Part shown: piece by piece, positions 1 to 5,945 of the stretch | Layout: each line of letters starts with the position of its first letter | Position numbering within the stretch: the first letter of the stretch is position 1 | Source of the DNA: an uncultured Bacteroidia bacterium | GTDB taxonomy: Bacteria > Bacteroidota > Bacteroidia > SpSt-205 | DNA length: 10,722 nt | Reading direction: 5' to 3' | Assembly (NCBI GenBank): GCA_937995505.1 | Contig: CALKJV010000080.1 | Span: 1 to 10,722 of the forward strand | Notes under the pieces: model-generated | The model's database searches: none | Told to the model about the DNA's origin: nothing | Seen by the model: only the letters and a program-made list of their open reading frames with translations | Position numbers and translations under genes: made by a program

Positions 1-70
1 TTTCTCCGTGGAAGGGGTTCGGATGCCCTCTTCTTTGCGTAAGTACCAGGTCATTTCCAGCCAAATTTAG
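1..70 (+). CDS. C-terminal end of an unidentified protein (partial)
   Basis: A plus-strand frame is open from the window edge (base 2) and ends at TAG 68-70, giving 22 residues that begin FSVEGVRMP and end SSQI. Its stop overlaps the stop of gtrA, which arrives from the other side (TAA on the minus strand, 67-69), an arrangement consistent with the tight packing elsewhere. A short 'V(D/E)G(V/I)(R/K)xP' stretch occurs near the ends of several periplasmic or lipoprotein-type beta-sheet domains, but this is far too short to assign a family. A competing reading is a minus-strand start: ATG at 54-52 opens a frame of 18 codons (MTWYLRKEEG...) to the edge, 12 bases after gtrA's stop. I prefer the plus reading only weakly. 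Confidence 0.35.
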   Translation, partial: FSVEGVRMPSSLRKYQVISSQI

Positions 71-471
71 GCAAAAGAGATGCGCCGATGCAGCAGGTAG
101 CTAAGAGGGAAGGTGCCTCCCGCTGCCAGTACCCGCACCACAGCACTGCGCCCACTAAAAGCCGGAAGCAAAACAAACAGTCCCTCCATGCAAAGGCCAT
201 TGACGAGATACATCACGCCAATCACCACGAGAAACCGAAACATCTGACCTTTCCACTCCCCTCCCCGCACCCCAAAAACCCATAAACGTGTGAGCACAAA
301 CCCAATAGCGACCCCACTCCCAAAGCTCAAGGCCAGCGCCGGCCAGTGAGGCATAGAAAACCAACGCAGCCCCGCATACACTCCGATATCCCATAAAGTA
401 CCCATACCGCCTACTACCACATACCGCCAGAATTGTACATTTGGCCAAAAATGGCGGAGGTACTCCTGCAC
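67..471 (-). CDS. GtrA-like family small membrane protein
   Basis: The product is 134 residues with four predicted membrane segments (roughly 14-36, 44-66, 78-103 and 108-128) and almost no soluble part. The N-terminal FWRYVVVGGMGTLWDIGVY pattern and the basic-aromatic ends after segments 2 and 4 (TRLWVFG; HRRISFA) match the GtrA-like family. Known members help flip or use polyprenyl-linked sugars, often beside a glycosyltransferase, for modification of cell-surface polysaccharide. No glycosyltransferase is visible here, so the substrate is unknown. The start is GTG at 471-469: it is the first possible start in the open frame, it is needed to include the conserved first helix, and a TACCTTTG box lies exactly 4 nt upstream. 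The 5' end overlaps the divergent ABC ATPase gene by 21 bases and the 3' end overlaps the stop of the left-hand partial gene. Confidence 0.8.
   Translation of the reverse strand: MQEYLRHFWPNVQFWRYVVVGGMGTLWDIGVYAGLRWFSMPHWPALALSFGSGVAIGFVLTRLWVFGVRGGEWKGQMFRFLVVIGVMYLVNGLCMEGLFVLLPAFSGRSAVVRVLAAGGTFPLSYLLHRRISFA
436..443 (+). promoter_or_regulatory. Putative -7 promoter box (TACATTTG) for the ABC ATPase gene
   Basis: TACATTTG matches the Bacteroidota -7 consensus TAnnTTTG exactly and ends 7 nt before ATG 451. A recognisable -33 TTTG is not present at the usual distance. The box lies inside the gtrA coding region on the opposite strand (about gtrA codons 10-12). It supports ATG 451 rather than the in-frame TTG at 433, which would lie upstream of the box. 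Confidence 0.6.
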
Positions 472-1131
472 GCCACAAAGGTACGGAAAGCCTACCAGGG
501 GCGATGTATCTTAGAGGGGGTCGATCTGGCGCTGGAGGAAGGGCGCTTTTATGCCCTAGTAGGGCACTCAGGGTCAGGCAAAACGACCTTACTTTACCTT
601 TTGGCGCTTTTAGAGCAGCCGGATGAAGGGGCGCTCTTCTGGCGAGGGGAGCCCCTCCTCTCCCGCACCGACGCCCAAAAAGCCGTCTGGCGCAACCGCC
701 AAGTGGGATTTGTGTTTCAGTTCTTTCACCTGATTGCCGAACTGCGAGTATGGGAAAATGTAGCCCTTCCAGCTGTGCTCAGCGGCGAGCCCTTTAGCGC
801 TGTAAAGGCCCGTGCGCTAGAATGGCTAGAAAGGGTAGGCCTCGCCCACCGTGCCTATGCTTGGCCCTCACAACTCTCTGGGGGCGAGCAGCAACGCGTT
901 GCCATCATGCGCGCCCTTTTCATGGACCCGCCCCTCATCCTCGCCGATGAACCCACCGGAAATCTAGACACCGAGCAGGCTCAAGCCGTATGGGATATCT
1001 TCCTTCAGCTGACTCGCACCGCCCAAAAGACCGTGCTCGTGGCTACTCACAATCTAACCTTAGCTCGCGAAGCCGATACGCTGCTGCGCTTACAGAGGGG
1101 AACTCTTTATACGGAGACTTTGCGAGATTGA
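451..1131 (+). CDS. ABC transporter ATP-binding protein, LolD/MacB-type
   Basis: The product is 226 residues from ATG 451. All ABC ATPase motifs are present: A-loop Tyr15, Walker A GHSGSGKT (38-45), a Q-loop at GFVFQFFHL, signature LSGGEQQR (142-149), Walker B LILADEP (162-168) followed by TGNLD, and the H-loop His200 in VATHN. The 'ADEPTGNLD' string and overall length are typical of the LolD/MacB/FtsE group, which drives mechanotransmission permeases such as LolCE, acting on lipoproteins or other envelope substrates at the inner membrane. No partner permease is in the window, so the substrate is not known. The usual Bacteroidota arrangement of stand-alone lolD-like genes would fit. The start is chosen at ATG 451 because of homology and because a TACATTTG box lies just upstream. 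It overlaps gtrA (5') and khtU (3', 25 bases, convergent). Confidence 0.9.
   Translation: MAEVLLHATKVRKAYQGRCILEGVDLALEEGRFYALVGHSGSGKTTLLYLLALLEQPDEGALFWRGEPLLSRTDAQKAVWRNRQVGFVFQFFHLIAELRVWENVALPAVLSGEPFSAVKARALEWLERVGLAHRAYAWPSQLSGGEQQRVAIMRALFMDPPLILADEPTGNLDTEQAQAVWDIFLQLTRTAQKTVLVATHNLTLAREADTLLRLQRGTLYTETLRD
476..483 (-). promoter_or_regulatory. Putative -7 promoter box (TACCTTTG) for gtrA
   Basis: On the minus strand TACCTTTG matches TAnnTTTG exactly, followed by TGGC and then the GTG start of gtrA. The 4-nt gap is the same as for khtT, the TPR gene and the M1 peptidase gene. The box is located within codons 9-11 of the ABC ATPase gene. No clear -33 element is seen. Confidence 0.6.
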
Positions 1132-2285
1132 ACCTTCGCAGCCCGTCGCCGAGGAAAGAGCCAGTCTACCACCCGATCCGCCCACCCAAAGCTGAGCGCA
1201 CCCACCACTGAGGAACCTAAAACCACCAAGATGATCGTACTGCGCCAGAGCTGAGAGAGCGCGCCAAAAAGCAGCGAAAATTCTCCTTTTGGCAGGAATC
1301 CCAAAGCCGCCCGTAGGGCTACGCGGGGCCCAAGTCCCCACACCCTCGCCGCCCACCAGGTGGAGGCAAACTTTAGCCCTATACCTACCCCTATCCACAG
1401 AAGGCCCATTCCGACAGGCAGCTTCTCTATCTCTACCGTAAAGCTAATAGCGAAAAAGAAGAGCCCTACGCTTAGTTCTCGGAGGGCACCGAGCGACTTC
1501 TCTGCGGCGCGAAAGAATGCGCTCTCTTCTGGGATAAGCACTCCCAAGAGAAAGGCTGTAAGTACCCCCGACAGCCCGATCTCGTGACCCGCTGCGCCCA
1601 CTACCAGCACCAGACCCAAAGTCCAGAAAACAGCTAAGGGATGTTCGCCTACGGCCGGCCCGCGTCGCATTACCCAAGGCAATCCCCAGCGATAAAGCGC
1701 AATAAATACCAGTATCACCCCTACGAGGGCCCCTAAAATCTTCCCCACTAAGAGCCAGCTGATGGCTGCCCCCTGGCTAATCGGCGTGAGGACTCCCAAG
1801 AGGAGTACCCCTACTACATCCTCAAAGATGAGAATTCCTAGAAGCAGCTCGGCTTCAGGGCTAGCGAGACGGCGATATTCTAAGAGAAGTCGCGCTACGA
1901 TAGCGGTGCTGCTGGGGTAGAGGGCAGCCCCCAAGAGGAGAGCTTCGGTAGAGGGAGCCCACAGGGCGGCTAAGAGACTCACGACCCCGAAATTCAGCGC
2001 TAAGTCAATGATACCCGGTTTGACGATGCTACGGCTTAGGCGCAGGAGGTTTTCTGGAGAATACTCCAAGCCCACAAAAAAGAAAAGAAGCCAGACAGCA
2101 ATTTCTCCGATGAGGGGAAAAGCCGGAGCGAGAAGGGGCGGCGTGAAGCGCTGCATAAGCAGCCCGCCCGCCATAAAGCCGAGTAGCACCGGCAAGCGAG
2201 CCCGCTCAAACCCCCATGCCAGCGCAAAAAGCCCCACAAAGAGCAGTCCAATCCCCCCCACCTGCCAGATGAGTGAATCTGCCAT
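1107..2285 (-). CDS. khtU: K+/H+ antiporter membrane subunit KhtU-like (CPA2 family)
   Basis: The product is 392 residues, almost wholly hydrophobic, with about 12 membrane segments. CPA2 antiporter features include FFFVGLEYSP (68-77), the helix-break region YPSSTAIVARLLLEY (123-137), LIFEDVVGV (152-160) containing the acidic pair expected at the ion site, and GLSGVLTAFLLGVLIPEE (237-254). It lacks a C-terminal TrkA-N/RCK domain, consistent with regulation by a separate protein. That protein is encoded 14 bases upstream (KhtT-like), and the pair matches the KhtTU K+/H+ antiporter of Bacillus (YhaTU). Its role would be K+ (or other monovalent cation) efflux in exchange for H+, for pH and osmotic homeostasis. 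No separate promoter box is seen, so it is probably co-transcribed with khtT. The 3' end overlaps the convergent ABC ATPase gene by 25 bases. Exact ion specificity cannot be told from sequence. Confidence 0.87.
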   Translation of the reverse strand: MADSLIWQVGGIGLLFVGLFALAWGFERARLPVLLGFMAGGLLMQRFTPPLLAPAFPLIGEIAVWLLFFFVGLEYSPENLLRLSRSIVKPGIIDLALNFGVVSLLAALWAPSTEALLLGAALYPSSTAIVARLLLEYRRLASPEAELLLGILIFEDVVGVLLLGVLTPISQGAAISWLLVGKILGALVGVILVFIALYRWGLPWVMRRGPAVGEHPLAVFWTLGLVLVVGAAGHEIGLSGVLTAFLLGVLIPEESAFFRAAEKSLGALRELSVGLFFFAISFTVEIEKLPVGMGLLWIGVGIGLKFASTWWAARVWGLGPRVALRAALGFLPKGEFSLLFGALSQLWRSTIILVVLGSSVVGALSFGWADRVVDWLFPRRRAAKVQSRKVSV

Positions 2286-2299
2286 GCCTATACGCTCTG

Positions 2300-2791
2300 C
2301 TAGGGTTGGGCAGCCTGCGTCAGGGGTACAACTCGGTCTATCTGCTGCCGAGTGCCGATGGCTACTAGGGTATCTGCGGCTTGGATCCGTTCGGTGTAGG
2401 GATCAGGACTGGGAATGGTCTGCTCGCCCCGCAAGATGGCAATGATTGAGACGCCCGTACGGCGCCGCAGCTCCAGCTCGGCCAAGGTCTTCCCTTCCAT
2501 CACGCTCCTAGGAGCCACCGAGAGCCACTCCATGAGTACTTGCTGGAGCAGGAAGTTGGCTTTATCGGCGGGGAGGGGCTGATACCGTACCCCCCCTAAG
2601 ATAAAAGCTACTTCCCGAGCCTCCTCTTCGGTGAGCCGAATACTCACAAACGGGTCATCTTCGCCTGGTTCTACCCAGGCAAGCTCACGTACTCCATTAT
2701 TATATATCAGCAGGATAAGCTTGCCGGACTGCTGGAGGGTCAGGGTGTATTTGCAGCCCACGCCTGGCAGGCGAGTCTCGCGCAGCTCCAT
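2300..2791 (-). CDS. khtT: KhtT-like regulatory subunit with C-terminal TrkA-C (RCK_C) domain
   Basis: The product is 163 residues. The N-terminal part (about 1-80) starts MELRETRLPGVGCKYTL, which matches the KhtT N-terminal domain pattern (ExxLPGIGxKxxI). The C-terminal part (about 90-160), with GKTLAELELRRRTGVSIIAILR followed by AADTLVAIGT, is a TrkA-C/RCK_C fold. In Bacillus, KhtT is a peripheral cytoplasmic regulator of the KhtU antiporter and its RCK_C domain binds c-di-AMP. Whether this protein binds c-di-AMP is inference. The following gene is the CPA2 antiporter expected as partner. ATG 2791 is supported by the conserved N-terminus and by a TACCTTTG box 4 nt upstream. That box starts two bases after the nuoH stop codon, so khtTU probably has its own promoter. 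Confidence 0.85.
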   Translation of the reverse strand: MELRETRLPGVGCKYTLTLQQSGKLILLIYNNGVRELAWVEPGEDDPFVSIRLTEEEAREVAFILGGVRYQPLPADKANFLLQQVLMEWLSVAPRSVMEGKTLAELELRRRTGVSIIAILRGEQTIPSPDPYTERIQAADTLVAIGTRQQIDRVVPLTQAAQP

Positions 2792-2795
2792 TGGT

Positions 2796-2803
2796 CAAAG
2801 GTA
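2796..2803 (-). promoter_or_regulatory. Putative -7 promoter box (TACCTTTG) for khtT-khtU
   Basis: On the minus strand TACCTTTG is followed by ACCA and then the ATG of khtT. It matches the Bacteroidota -7 consensus exactly and fills most of the 14-nt gap between nuoH and khtT, so any -33 contact would lie inside nuoH. I see no clear -33 element there. Confidence 0.6.
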
Positions 2804-2805
2804 AC

Positions 2806-3714
2806 TCACATACAGCACAGCCAGCGTAAGTAAAGCATTTCCAGCACCCAGCTGGCAAAAGCCAAAGGAATAGCGCCCTTCCAAGCTAAAGCAAGCACCT
2901 GGTCAGGCCGCCACCGCGGCCAGGCCCAACGCAAAAGCATTTGCAGAAGCACCAGTACGGGCACCCACACAGCCCATACCCCGCCGAGGAACACATAACT
3001 TACCCACAGGGCATGTAAGAGCATCAAGATATACTCAGCCAGCATGAAAAGCGCAAAACGAAACCCGCTATACTCGGTAAGAGCGCCTGCCACGAGTTCT
3101 GACTCTGTCTCGGGTAGGTCAAAAGGGGCGCGATGGGCTACGCTCGTGCTGGTCGCAATCCATAGGAGACCTGCCAAAAACATCCCTGGGCTATGCAAGA
3201 GCCCCCACAAATGCTCCTGCTGGCGCGCAATCGCTCCAAGCTCCAGCGTCCCATAGTGTGCTACTACGGTAAGAAGCAAGAGGCCGAGGACCAGCTCGTA
3301 CGCTAAGAGAAGCCCCAAGAGCCGGAAAGCGCCGAGGAGGGCGTATTTGCTCCCACTAGCCCAGCCGCCCAAAAAGAGCGCTACCGCTTCTAAGCCCAGG
3401 ACAGCAAGCACTAGCCAAAGGCTGTACTCGCTGGCAGCGGAGGGAGAGACTCCAGGCAGCCAAGCGAGAGCCCCCATCACAGCAGCCAAAGCAAGCGCTG
3501 GAGCCGCCAAAAAGGGCTTGCGCAGCGCTGAGGCGGGAATGGATTCTTGCTTACGCAGGAGCTTCCCTATGTCTGCCAAAGTCTGCAGAAGCCCATAAGG
3601 ACCTGTTTCCATGGGGCCTTGGCGGTCTTGTATCCAAGCAGCGAGCTTGCGCTCTATGTACACTGCCAATAGCCCATACCCTAAGAGCGCACCTACAAAC
3701 CAGAGCCCATTCAC
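2806..3714 (-). CDS. nuoH: NADH-quinone oxidoreductase subunit H (complex I membrane subunit)
   Basis: NuoH forms the membrane side of the quinone pocket of complex I and links quinone reduction to proton translocation. The 302-residue product shows the family hallmarks: IERKLAAWIQDRQGP (20-34), YGLLQTLADIGKLL (40-53), YALLGAFRLLGLLLAYE (124-140), RAPFDLPETESELVAG (195-210), TEYSGFRFALFMLAEY (213-228) and RPDQVLALAWKGAIPL (269-284). It is slightly short at the N-terminus compared with typical NuoH (about 320-350), but the first helix is present. The region usually written KE(D) reads KQES here (54-57), which is a small oddity. The start is GTG at 3714, overlapping the comA stop as GTGA. No other nuo gene is in the window, which is unusual because nuoH normally sits between nuoG and nuoI. 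It appears intact rather than a relic. Confidence 0.95.
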   Translation of the reverse strand: MNGLWFVGALLGYGLLAVYIERKLAAWIQDRQGPMETGPYGLLQTLADIGKLLRKQESIPASALRKPFLAAPALALAAVMGALAWLPGVSPSAASEYSLWLVLAVLGLEAVALFLGGWASGSKYALLGAFRLLGLLLAYELVLGLLLLTVVAHYGTLELGAIARQQEHLWGLLHSPGMFLAGLLWIATSTSVAHRAPFDLPETESELVAGALTEYSGFRFALFMLAEYILMLLHALWVSYVFLGGVWAVWVPVLVLLQMLLRWAWPRWRPDQVLALAWKGAIPLAFASWVLEMLYLRWLCCM

Positions 3715-4487
3715 CCCCGCTCAAAAAAGCTCCAAAAAGTATCCCCCCGAAGTCCCAAACGCATAGACTCTACGCTGATGATATCTTCTACTGCGATATT
3801 GCCTAAGTTGACATTGGGTCCGAAGCGGCGGATAAACCATGCTTGTTGGGCCCGCTGAGGAGCCTCAAAAATGAGCCTGTCTACGGGCACGCTATGGACG
3901 ACCTCTTCTACGAGGCCTTCTCGCACCTCGCCTGTGGCTCGGTACATGCCCACGGTACCACTTTCTCGGGCTTCGGCGATGACCCACTGCGAACCCGCCT
4001 CTAACTCAGCTTTGATAAGTTCAATCCATCGGAAAGGCGGTAAAACCTTCGCCCCATCTTTGCTACCCACTTCAGACAGTACCGTGAAGCCCCGCTGCCG
4101 AAACCGCTCTATCCAGCGCAGCTTTTCTTCGTGGGGTACTTCCACACTACCATCCGATACTTCTACAATCTGCATGTTATACCGCTCAAGCACCCGAAAG
4201 AAATCTGCCTCTGCACGCCGCACATAGAAGGCTTCCCAAAGCGTACCGCCGAAATACGGCTCAAGGCCCGCCGAGCGGTATAGGCGAAGCTTAGTTTCTA
4301 AAGCGGGCGTAAGGTAAGCAGTACACCAGCCGAGCTTGACAAAGTCAATATAAGCCGCAGCGGTAGTTACAAGGTCCTCGGCGGCGTGAAGGCCCAATCC
4401 TTTATCCATGACCATCGTGACGCCATGCGCACGAGGCTTTTCTGTGCGCTCGGGTAGGTTGGGAAGGGGGAAGTTAGGAGGCTGCAT
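3711..4487 (-). CDS. comA: Phosphosulfolactate synthase family protein (ComA-like)
   Basis: ComA adds sulfite to phosphoenolpyruvate to give (R)-phosphosulfolactate, the first step of one route to coenzyme M and of other sulfonate pathways. The 258-residue product covers the whole TIM-barrel family: KPRAHGVTMVMDKGLG (17-32), AAYIDFVKLGW (44-54), GGTLWE (80-85), EVSDGSVEVP (109-118), EVGSKDG (139-145), IAEARESGTVGMY (170-182), IFEAP (206-210), GPNVNLGNI (223-231) and GLRGDT (245-250). After KLGW, where a Gly is common, this protein has Cys55. Homologues are found in Bacteroidota that do not make methane, where the product is not well settled; a link to sulfolactate or sulfonolipid synthesis is inference. 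The 5' end overlaps the TPR gene by 14 bases and the 3' end overlaps nuoH by 4, so the three are probably translated from one message. Confidence 0.88.
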   Translation of the reverse strand: MQPPNFPLPNLPERTEKPRAHGVTMVMDKGLGLHAAEDLVTTAAAYIDFVKLGWCTAYLTPALETKLRLYRSAGLEPYFGGTLWEAFYVRRAEADFFRVLERYNMQIVEVSDGSVEVPHEEKLRWIERFRQRGFTVLSEVGSKDGAKVLPPFRWIELIKAELEAGSQWVIAEARESGTVGMYRATGEVREGLVEEVVHSVPVDRLIFEAPQRAQQAWFIRRFGPNVNLGNIAVEDIISVESMRLGLRGDTFWSFFERG

Positions 4488-5913
4488 ACCGGCGCAGGAG
4501 AGATTGCACAGGCAAAGGAAGCGGCCCAGGGGCGGCCTGATAGAAGAGAGAAAGGCCTTTTGGATCGGCTAAAAGCGCTTGCTCCAACGAGACTACTGCT
4601 TCCCGAACGAGATTTTTATGTAGAGCCAGAGCTGCATGCCAATAATACAGCTGAGGCGCAGACCGCCGCCGTAAGCGGAGAGCAAAAGCCGCCAAAAAGA
4701 AGGCGTAGTTCAGCTGCTGCGCTTGAAAAGCCTCGGCAATCCAGCTGAGCCATAGCGCATCCGGGATAGAAAGGTGGCGCTTCACATACTGGGTGAGCTT
4801 ATAGAGTGACTCTGCATCCCGCAGCTGGAAATACGCCTGAAAGAGTCGGTTCGTAGCGTGAGGCGCATACTTTTTAGACCGCAAGAGGCCCCGATAGTAA
4901 GGGACCGCTTCTGGTATGCGCTGAGTGGCCCAGAGGAAATCCGCTATTTTACATTGGATAACCGGTAATTGAGAACCTAAGCGACGCAGCTGGCGCAAGT
5001 ACGCTTCGCCGGCTTGCCACTCCTGCCACCGCATGTAAAAATCTAAGATATGACTTAGCGTCTGGAGGTGCCGAGGGGCGTACTCCCGAGCCTGAAGCCA
5101 AGCCCGAAAAGCTGCAAACTCTTGGCCACAGGCCTCGGCGAGGAGGGCTTGCGTCCGATACAAGGCCGCCCAGATCCCATCCGACTCTTCCTCCTGCGCT
5201 TGTAATAGAAGCTCAGCTTGGTGTAGGGCCTGTTGTGCTTGGGGCCAGGCCATTTTTTCGGTGTAGAGCTGGGCCAGGCCTATCCAGAGGATGGCTTCCT
5301 CGGGATGATCCCAAATTCGCCTCCAAAAGGCTTGTACGCCCTGTGTAACTTGGCCTGAGAGCCGATAAGCCGAAACCAGTCGCTGCACAAAATACCTACT
5401 GCGCGAGGGGTCTACTTCCCAGCCTCGCCATAAGATTGGTATGACTTGCTCATACTGGCGTAGGCTCTGGTAAGCCTCGGCTAAGGTAGCTGCGGCTTGC
5501 CCGCGATGCGCTGACTCTGGAGCTTCTTCCCACCACACCTCAAAAATATACGCCGCCGTATCCATTTTCTCTGCGGCGAGGCACACTTGGATGAGATGCT
5601 CATATACGTCTTGCGTGAGGGGCAAGCGAGGGAAGGCAGCCATTGCCTCCACATAGGCTTCCTTGAAGCGCTCCTCCTCGTACAAGAGCCAGCTTCTCCA
5701 TAGCCCCAGCTCCACCGAGTCGGGGTACAAGTACCCTGCATGATCCAGCACCCGATACGCCTTATCCGTCTGCTCGCTGGTAAGGTACCATTCTAAGAGA
5801 TGACGCAGCTCGGCTAAGCTGTAATGGGCTACCCCTCCCTCCCGCAGCTGAGTCTCAAAGCGCTGCTGCAGCTCCTCAAGGTCGAGGCCGTCTTCTTCCT
5901 CGTCCCAGAACAT
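4474..5913 (-). CDS. Tetratricopeptide-repeat protein, cytoplasmic
   Basis: The product is 479 residues with no signal peptide and no membrane segment. An acidic N-terminus (FWDEEEDGLDLEELQQRFE) precedes a long run of helix-turn-helix units with TPR-like spacing of Ala, Leu, Tyr and Pro (for example ERFKEAYVEAMAAFPRLPLTQ, QYEQVIPILWRGWEVDPSRS, REAVVSLEQALLADPKG). At least eight to ten repeats are likely, several of them degenerate. The acidic start followed by a 'YLTSEQTDKAYRVLDHAGYLYPDS' type first repeat resembles a Bacteroidota TPR family of unknown function, usually thought to scaffold protein contacts. No catalytic motif is seen. ATG 5913 has a TACCTTAG box 4 nt upstream. Its stop overlaps comA, suggesting it is the first gene of a TPR-comA-nuoH unit, but no functional link to these enzymes is known to me. 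Confidence 0.85.
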   Translation of the reverse strand: MFWDEEEDGLDLEELQQRFETQLREGGVAHYSLAELRHLLEWYLTSEQTDKAYRVLDHAGYLYPDSVELGLWRSWLLYEEERFKEAYVEAMAAFPRLPLTQDVYEHLIQVCLAAEKMDTAAYIFEVWWEEAPESAHRGQAAATLAEAYQSLRQYEQVIPILWRGWEVDPSRSRYFVQRLVSAYRLSGQVTQGVQAFWRRIWDHPEEAILWIGLAQLYTEKMAWPQAQQALHQAELLLQAQEEESDGIWAALYRTQALLAEACGQEFAAFRAWLQAREYAPRHLQTLSHILDFYMRWQEWQAGEAYLRQLRRLGSQLPVIQCKIADFLWATQRIPEAVPYYRGLLRSKKYAPHATNRLFQAYFQLRDAESLYKLTQYVKRHLSIPDALWLSWIAEAFQAQQLNYAFFLAAFALRLRRRSAPQLYYWHAALALHKNLVREAVVSLEQALLADPKGLSLFYQAAPGPLPLPVQSLLRRYAAS

Positions 5914-5945
5914 AGCCCTAAGGTACGGAATTTTGCGTTAGGGCT
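5914..5945. repeat. Perfect 8-bp inverted repeat around the M1 stop and TPR start
   Basis: AGCCCTAA (5914-5921) and TTAGGGCT (5938-5945) are exact inverted copies separated by 16 bases. On the minus strand one arm contains the aminopeptidase stop codon and the other touches the base before the TPR start codon, overlapping the TPR gene's promoter box. It could be a protein-binding site or an RNA hairpin. It lacks the T-run of an intrinsic terminator. Confidence 0.5.
5918..5925 (-). promoter_or_regulatory. Putative -7 promoter box (TACCTTAG) for the TPR-comA-nuoH unit
   Basis: On the minus strand TACCTTAG differs from TAnnTTTG at one base and is followed by GGCT and then ATG, the same 4-nt spacing as the exact boxes of gtrA, khtT and the M1 peptidase gene. 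It lies in the 24-nt gap after the aminopeptidase stop. Position rather than perfect match is the main support. Confidence 0.45.

Noticed and set aside
433..450. Upstream TTG start that would add six residues to the ABC ATPase
   Set aside because: The TTG lies before the promoter box, family members start near the ATG position, and the added residues are not conserved in type.
2008..2445. A 145-codon plus-strand frame opposite khtU/khtT
   Set aside because: It spans the junction of two well-supported minus-strand genes, has a low-complexity Arg/Ser/Pro composition and no recognisable domain.
5914..5945. Inverted repeat considered as an intrinsic terminator for the M1 gene
   Set aside because: The stem is only moderately GC-rich, the loop is 16 bases, and no T-run follows in the transcript direction; the next bases are the TPR start codon.
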